This document shows positions 59,997 through 64,000 of a stretch of DNA of 64,000 nt, one piece after another. Each line of letters opens with the position of its first letter. Positions within the stretch are counted from its first letter, which is position 1. This DNA is from a virus: IMG/VR virus record IMGVR_UViG_3300024308_000018, positions 124,001 to 188,000 of that record; one strand, 5' to 3'. The notes beneath the pieces were generated by a model. That model was not told where the DNA came from, did not search any database, and saw nothing but the letters and a program-made list of their open reading frames with translations. The translations under genes were made by a program, and so were the position numbers.

Positions 59997-60554
59997 ATGA
60001 TCTTAGTCCCCGCGCACGTCACACCAGTGAACATGATCCACGAAGTAGAGGCCCCTGAAATGCTGCTTACCGTTCAGAATGCTCGGATGCCGGATTACTC
60101 AGTGCTTGATCCAACTACCATAATGCGTAACTGGATCAACGAAGGGCCGACTGCAAAATCGCGCATCGGGGACTTCGGTAGATCGATCACCAACTTGGAG
60201 AAGACCACAACTCTCATGTGCTGCGCGGTAGGCAAGCCCCGCCTCGGCAAGTACATGATGCGTGTAAAGTTCACTGGGTCGGGAACGTACTACTGCGCGG
60301 TCGTTGCCCTTAGTTCGTACTCACTGGCGGGGCGCATTGCGTATACCGACTACCTAGCGTTGAACACGTGGCATACGGTCAAAGTGGAAATGGGTGCTGA
60401 CGGCTTGTGCAAAGTATACGTCAACAGTACGCTGACCTGCTCAAGCAAGCTAGTTAAGGATGTCGGGCTCTACGTGTTCAATAATATCGACAAGGTTGAG
60501 ATAGATGCTGGACAGTTAGGAAGTCCGTTGCTGGATGGGTATGAGTGGCTGTAA
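59997..60554 (+). CDS. Small adhesin-like protein, DAG-LDGY family, 185 aa
   Basis: The ATG at 59997 is preferred to GTG at 59985. Compared with the 165-aa paralogue it has about 25 extra N-terminal residues. It shares GKPRLGKYMMRVKF, WHTVKVEMGADGLCKVYVN and the end IDAGQLGSPLLDGYEWL. It is the last adhesin gene of the run. Confidence 0.7.
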   Translation: MILVPAHVTPVNMIHEVEAPEMLLTVQNARMPDYSVLDPTTIMRNWINEGPTAKSRIGDFGRSITNLEKTTTLMCCAVGKPRLGKYMMRVKFTGSGTYYCAVVALSSYSLAGRIAYTDYLALNTWHTVKVEMGADGLCKVYVNSTLTCSSKLVKDVGLYVFNNIDKVEIDAGQLGSPLLDGYEWL

Positions 60555-60597
60555 CCGCCCACGGTAATTTAGGGTGTCCACCAATAGGAGATAGGGA

Positions 60598-60849
60598 ATG
60601 CAAGTAGCGAAACGTCATCAAACTTCTGGGATGCGCGCGGTGTGTGCCCAGATCATGCAGAGCGTGTCGGAAGACCAGCAGCAATCTCCAAAGCAGCTGG
60701 CCTACGACAAGTTGTTCCGTGACAAGTGCGCGGAGAACAAGGTGAATCACCCGTTCGAACTCGGCGAACCTAACGCGATCAAAAAGTTCTTCTCTGAGCT
60801 TCAGATAGCGTGGGCTGAGTACAAAGACAAGCACGATATGGTTGACTAA
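60598..60849 (+). CDS. Hypothetical protein, 83 aa
   Basis: No family recognised. The protein is helical and charged (DKLFRDKCAENKVNHPFELG; AWAEYKDKHD). AGGAGA precedes the ATG. It lies between the adhesin run and the lysis-like membrane genes, after a TAATTTAGGGT half-site. Confidence 0.65.
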   Translation: MQVAKRHQTSGMRAVCAQIMQSVSEDQQQSPKQLAYDKLFRDKCAENKVNHPFELGEPNAIKKFFSELQIAWAEYKDKHDMVD

Positions 60850-60861
60850 GGCCCGTGCTCC

Positions 60862-60888
60862 CTGCCGTGACCAGTGCACGGCAGTTCT
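60862..60888 (+). terminator. Hairpin terminator
   Basis: CTGCCGTG (60862-60869) and CACGGCAG (60877-60884) form an 8-bp stem with a 7-base loop, followed by TTCTAA. Confidence 0.55.
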
Positions 60889-60906
60889 AACATCATTAGG
60901 AGACCT

Positions 60907-61230
60907 ATGAAATTCTCGGAACTTTTTGCATCGTTCACTGTGGAGCAAAGCATTTACATTCTCTACTGGATTGCTGGCATCGCAACGCATTGGGGAATGA
61001 AACTGCAACGCGAAGGTGTAACGGCCAAGCAATACTGGGCAAGCAAACCCCTCAACAGTATTGCCAGTATCCTCGTCAGCTTCGCGGTAGTGCTGAACTC
61101 GCTCTTGACGGGCGACAACGAATTCATGACTTACTTCGGCGCGGGTTTCGTAGCCGAGGCATTCATCAATCGTTACGTGGCTACCCAAGGAGGTGACCCA
61201 AATGTTGGAAAAGCTGAAAGCGTGCGGTAG
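60907..61230 (+). CDS. Small membrane protein, holin-like candidate, 107 aa
   Basis: The ATG at 60907 follows AGGAG and is preferred to the in-frame start at 60874. Two hydrophobic helices are visible (about residues 14-30, IYILYWIAGIATHWG; about 50-68, SIASILVSFAVVLNSLLT), with a third weaker one near 75-92. Size, segments and the neighbouring membrane genes suit a holin, but no family was recognised. Confidence 0.55.
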   Translation: MKFSELFASFTVEQSIYILYWIAGIATHWGMKLQREGVTAKQYWASKPLNSIASILVSFAVVLNSLLTGDNEFMTYFGAGFVAEAFINRYVATQGGDPNVGKAESVR

Positions 61231-61480
61231 CTGGCTGCTGGGGTTGCTCGCGCTGCTGGCTGCCGTCCTGTTCGGAGCGAACATGCTTCGTGGGAGAAAG
61301 CAGTCAGAAGCAGGCGACGCAAGCGCGCCCGCAGGCAAGGCCCCCATGGTGGAGGCGCAAGCCAAGGAGACGGACACGGTAAACATCAAGGTTGAGGAAA
61401 TCAACGAGGTGAAGCCGCCCGCCAAGACTCCCAAGGATAAAAACATGGAGGCCATGCTTGAAGACTATGACCGGCTTTAG
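61202..61480 (+). CDS. Single-pass membrane protein, 92 aa
   Basis: The ATG at 61202 has a near-perfect ribosome site (AAGGAGGTGA, ending at 61195). One membrane helix (about residues 12-31, SWLLGLLALLAAVLFGANM) is followed by a polar Lys/Glu/Ala/Pro tail. It overlaps both neighbours. A role as antiholin or inner-membrane lysis partner is inferred from context. Confidence 0.6.
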   Translation: MLEKLKACGSWLLGLLALLAAVLFGANMLRGRKQSEAGDASAPAGKAPMVEAQAKETDTVNIKVEEINEVKPPAKTPKDKNMEAMLEDYDRL

Positions 61481-61958
61481 TGCGCGCGTTATCCTGTTCT
61501 GCGTAGTGCTGCTTTGCGCGGTGGCACTCAGTGCATGTAGCACTGTTCCGCAGGCAGGCCCCGAGCCCCGCACCAGTATCGAGCAGATCCCCGACATGAA
61601 GCAGGTGCAGGTTCCAAAGTTGGAGCCAGCGGCAAAGCCGAGGTTGGTGGTGCGTGAGATTGAAGGTGTGAAGGTGCCAACTCTCGGTAACGAGGGCATG
61701 GCGCAGCTGATAGACCTATACAAGCACGATGGGTATGCGACGAGCACCGCGAACTCTGCGGTGGAAGTTGCGAACGCCGCAATTGCGGAACGTAACCGAC
61801 TGCTTGCATTGGCTAAGGCGGAAGAGGCGGAGGGGAATCGACTACGTGCTGAGTTACACGTCGAGAAGGAGGCGAGAAAGGACGAGCGAATGTGGGGCAA
61901 CGTTGAACTCAACGCGACGCGTGCCCTGTTGCTGCTGTCCATTCTGGCCGGAATGTAG
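61458..61958 (+). CDS. Lipoprotein, possible unimolecular spanin, 166 aa
   Basis: A lipoprotein signal is clear: basic start, hydrophobic core (VILFCVVLLCAVA) and lipobox LSAC. The middle has coiled-coil-like helix (EVANAAIAERNRLLALAKAEEAEGNRLRAEL). The last residues are hydrophobic (ALLLLSILAGM) and could anchor in the inner membrane. Outer-membrane lipid plus C-terminal inner-membrane anchor is the layout of u-spanins (T1 gp11), which fuse the two membranes at lysis. The TTG at 61458 fits GGAGG at 61447-61451; the ATG at 61467 is an alternative. The C-terminal segment is short for a membrane helix, so an o-spanin or other lipoprotein remains possible. Confidence 0.55.
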   Translation: MKTMTGFSARVILFCVVLLCAVALSACSTVPQAGPEPRTSIEQIPDMKQVQVPKLEPAAKPRLVVREIEGVKVPTLGNEGMAQLIDLYKHDGYATSTANSAVEVANAAIAERNRLLALAKAEEAEGNRLRAELHVEKEARKDERMWGNVELNATRALLLLSILAGM

Positions 61959-61960
61959 AA

Positions 61961-61997
61961 GAGGGGAGATCCAAGCTACTGGATCTCCCCTCTTTGC
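61961..61997. terminator. Long-stem terminator between convergent genes
   Basis: GAGGGGAGATCC (61961-61972) pairs perfectly with GGATCTCCCCTC (61981-61992) around 8 bases, followed by TTTGCATTT. It lies between convergent transcription units and probably works in both directions. Confidence 0.88.
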
Positions 61998-61999
61998 AT

Positions 62000-62575
62000 T
62001 TAATCGTAATACGCGATCATGCGGATGCCGTCTTCGGCGTAGGTGGCATGGTTCCACATATCGGTGTCCGGCACGTTGGCGGCAGCGGCGGCCGCAGAGA
62101 GCAGCAGACCGTACACACCATCTTGGCCTTCGCTTGCCATGGTCTCGACGTCGAACACGCGGGCACCGCTCTGCGCGTCTGACGCTACCTCGGTGAAATC
62201 CGCGTGGTCGCAGGCACTGATCACCTTGTCGCCGACCAGCACAACGAACGACGCCTCCTTCGGAACTCTAGTTCCCTGCACCAACAGCTCGTACTGCTCA
62301 ACGTAGAATGGCGACAGAGTTTTCACCGCGTCCGGTTTGCGGTCGAACATGAACTCGCCGTCGCCTGCAACTTCCAGATCCGGATACAGGTAGACTTGGG
62401 CGCTGGCCGCAAGTGACAGCTTCGTGGTGTCCAGCCCAGCGAACGGCGCGCTGTCCTCAGTCTCACCCGATACGCGGGCCCACGTGTTGATAGCACTCAA
62501 CACGCTTTGCGACGTGCTCAGGTAGGGCACTTCTTCGTGACGCATCACGTAGACTTTTGCAACTACAGATTCCAT
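62000..62575 (-). CDS. Hypothetical protein, 191 aa, paralogue of the next gene
   Basis: No family recognised. It aligns in order with the 190-aa protein encoded at 62586-63158: VYVMRHEEV / VYVVRDNTV at the start, VYLYPDLEV / VNLYPEQKV, DAVKTLSPFYVEQYEL / DAVQSPSPFSLELHEL, VPKEASFVVLVGD / VPTECSFAVFLGP, DGVYGLLLS / DGFVGLYRS and ANVPDTD / ANLPDTG. The two genes are thus a tandem duplication. AAGG precedes the ATG on the - strand. It is the last gene before the bidirectional terminator. Confidence 0.75.
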   Translation of the reverse strand: MESVVAKVYVMRHEEVPYLSTSQSVLSAINTWARVSGETEDSAPFAGLDTTKLSLAASAQVYLYPDLEVAGDGEFMFDRKPDAVKTLSPFYVEQYELLVQGTRVPKEASFVVLVGDKVISACDHADFTEVASDAQSGARVFDVETMASEGQDGVYGLLLSAAAAAANVPDTDMWNHATYAEDGIRMIAYYD

Positions 62576-62585
62576 GGCAGTTACC

Positions 62586-63158
62586 TTACAGTGGATCGCT
62601 CATGCGATTCAGGTTTACGATCATAGCGATGTTGTCTTCGGCACTAACGTGGACTTCCGCGCTATCGAATCCAGTATCCGGCAGGTTGGCCGCTGCATTG
62701 ATTACCGAACGATACAGGCCGACAAAGCCGTCACAGTCGTCAGCAATCTCTTCGACCTCGAAGAAGTCCCAGCCGCCCCACGTGTGCTCAATCGCGTAGT
62801 CGAGATCATGCTTGCCGTACTGCTCCATGGTCTGCGGCCCGAGGAACACAGCGAACGAGCATTCGGTCGGAACTACTTCGGCACTCACACTAAGTTCGTG
62901 CAGCTCCAAAGAGAATGGTGACGGCGACTGTACGGCGTCCGGCCCGCGCTCTTCGAACCAGAAGCCCTCGACTTTCTGCTCTGGATACAGGTTGACGGGC
63001 ACGGAGGTTCCGGAGTGCATGCTGACATAGCGCACGTCCTTGAAGTCGGTGCTCTTATCGGCCCACTCCTTGAACGCCTTGATTACCGCGTCCTGTGCTT
63101 CGCTGGTGCTGACAGTGTTGTCGCGCACGACATAGACTTGCATGTCTTTCATTTTCAT
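62586..63158 (-). CDS. Hypothetical protein, 190 aa, paralogue of the previous gene
   Basis: No family recognised. The protein is acidic and mixed alpha/beta, and pairs with the gene at 62000 as described there. It contains WGGWDFFEVEEIADD, which the paralogue lacks in that form. GAAGG precedes the ATG on the - strand. It lies 9 bases after the DHFR stop, so the three are one operon. Confidence 0.75.
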   Translation of the reverse strand: MKMKDMQVYVVRDNTVSTSEAQDAVIKAFKEWADKSTDFKDVRYVSMHSGTSVPVNLYPEQKVEGFWFEERGPDAVQSPSPFSLELHELSVSAEVVPTECSFAVFLGPQTMEQYGKHDLDYAIEHTWGGWDFFEVEEIADDCDGFVGLYRSVINAAANLPDTGFDSAEVHVSAEDNIAMIVNLNRMSDPL

Positions 63159-63167
63159 AGAGTGCCT

Positions 63168-63671
63168 TCAGTAGATTGAAGTTATGTACTCGGCTGCACC
63201 GCGCAGCGACGAGTGACGGGGACGCAACGTCAACACGGAATACGTCGGGTGGTCAACGCGGTTTTCAACATTCCAGCCGTGCACGCCGATAGGGAACTTG
63301 ACGTGGGGCTCAGGCACTTGCATTGGAATGATTGAGAGGTAAAGGACGTTGACGAACGGCATGGCCTGCTTATAGATTTCGGCCCCGCCGATCACAATCG
63401 GCTGATTGCGTGCAATAGACAACGCCTCTTCAATGCTACTGACGCAATCAACGCCACGGATCCGACGATTGGTCAGCACAATGTTGTGACGTCCGGGCAG
63501 AGGCTTCTTCGGCAGCGAATCCCACGTCCTGCGCCCCATAATGATCGAGCGATTAGCGGTAATTCCCGAGAACCACGCCAGATCTTCCGGAACGTGCCAC
63601 GGCAACGTGCCATCCATCAAACCTATCGCCAAGTTATTGGACACGGCGGCGATCATATCGAGCTTCTGCAT
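63168..63671 (-). CDS. Dihydrofolate reductase, 167 aa
   Basis: DHFR makes tetrahydrofolate with NADPH, needed by thymidylate synthase during phage DNA synthesis. The family motifs are in order: IAAVSNNLAIG (start strand), LPWHVPEDLAWF (with the active-site acid in the PEDL turn), MGRRTWDSLP, PGRHNIVLTNR and VIGGAEIYKQAMP (the Gly-Gly NADPH site). Length of about 160-170 aa is usual. The ATG directly follows the stop of the upstream 54-aa gene. Confidence 0.93.
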   Translation of the reverse strand: MQKLDMIAAVSNNLAIGLMDGTLPWHVPEDLAWFSGITANRSIIMGRRTWDSLPKKPLPGRHNIVLTNRRIRGVDCVSSIEEALSIARNQPIVIGGAEIYKQAMPFVNVLYLSIIPMQVPEPHVKFPIGVHGWNVENRVDHPTYSVLTLRPRHSSLRGAAEYITSIY

Positions 63672-63836
63672 CTAAATCACCCCGTTACCCATGAAGTCCA
63701 TGAGATCTTCGTAGTCGGAGATCGCAGCAGCCAGTTCCTCTATGCGTGCGTTGCTTTCGTCGTCCGTGTTGTCCAGTATGGCTTCGAGTTCAGCCAGCGC
63801 TGCTTGGTACGCGTCGTCGGTTTCAATCTTTTGCAT
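63672..63836 (-). CDS. Small HigA-N-terminus-like protein, 54 aa
   Basis: Reading the - strand gives MQKIETDDAYQAALAEL followed by an acidic helix and EELAAAISDYEDLMDF. This resembles the N-terminal helical segment of HigA-type antitoxins (EADYEAALAEI..., RLEELATLIEAYE), but no helix-turn-helix follows, so it is not a complete antitoxin. AAGGGAG precedes the ATG. Its stop is at 63672-63674, next to the DHFR start. It overlaps the upstream gene by 14 bases. It may be a small regulator or a truncated antitoxin-like protein. Confidence 0.6.
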   Translation of the reverse strand: MQKIETDDAYQAALAELEAILDNTDDESNARIEELAAAISDYEDLMDFMGNGVI

Positions 63837-64000
63837 CTATAACTCCCTTGATGGTATTGACGCGGTGAATCGCAAGACCCTCATTGCGGGCTTTCACCAT
63901 CGTGTCCCAGAAGTTACCGCGCAGCGGGCACGCAATGGTCACGATGTCGCCGTTATCAGCACAGAAGATTTCGGCATTCCGTAGGCAGTCACCGTGGTGG
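63823..64000 (-). CDS. Hypothetical protein, 3' part of a gene cut by the window end
   Basis: An open frame enters from beyond 64000 on the - strand and stops with TGA at 63823-63825. The visible 58 residues include HHGDCLRNAEIFCADNG and WDTMVKARNEGLAIHRV, with two or three Cys and a His pair. No family recognised. It overlaps the 54-aa gene by 14 bases, so it belongs to the DHFR operon. Confidence 0.6.
   Translation of the reverse strand, partial: HHGDCLRNAEIFCADNGDIVTIACPLRGNFWDTMVKARNEGLAIHRVNTIKGVIDAKD

Overview
The window is a continuous piece of a large tailed-phage genome with myovirus character. It carries baseplate wedge homologues of the gp25 and gp6/J type, a PAAR spike tip, a portal and a large terminase, and its own type II topoisomerase, DnaB-like helicase, 5'-3' exonuclease and DHFR. 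A lipoprotein spanin candidate and a Sec-type signal peptide point to a Gram-negative host. Base composition is roughly mid-50s percent GC. The gene set recalls jumbo myoviruses of pseudomonads and relatives, such as the PaBG/Lu11 group, but I could not test this. Major capsid, tail sheath, tail tube and endolysin were not recognised here. No tRNA, CRISPR array or insertion sequence was seen. No stretch of more than about 140 bases lacks a gene, and many neighbours overlap by 4 bases (ATGA) or 1-2 bases.

Layout of the + strand, 1-61958. (1) 1-7747: unknown proteins, several extremely charged and with strongly biased codons, including an acidic protein next to a histone-H1-like Lys/Ala/Pro protein. 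Most are preceded by a recurrent CTGTAAAY motif, often followed at once by a GC-rich hairpin. (2) 7783-17801: an extended -10 promoter, then topoisomerase subunits B and A, a coiled-coil protein, an HNH nuclease, a zinc-binding protein, a sigma-factor-like protein and the replicative helicase. (3) 17794-29488: packaging and portal genes. The terminase Walker A motif is interrupted by an intein. A flap-type exonuclease, a macro-domain candidate and several unknowns follow. (4) 29561-43324: PAAR, gp25-like, gp6-like, a 1506-residue Ig-rich baseplate protein and collagen-like fibre proteins. (5) 43360-60554: a long run of fibre and adhesin genes with duplicated modules, interrupted at 49127-51517 by a cassette of envelope-directed proteins. 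(6) 60598-61958: small membrane proteins ending in a spanin candidate.

A 12-bp-stem terminator at 61961-61992 separates this from a - strand operon (62000-64000). That operon holds two paralogous unknown proteins, DHFR, a 54-residue HigA-like peptide and the 3' part of another gene.

The window thus joins DNA topology, replication and packaging with the baseplate and an unusually modular host-recognition apparatus. The least explained parts are the CTGTAAAY motif and its highly expressed genes, the intein terminase, the fibre protein with three Rossmann-like modules, and the envelope cassette.
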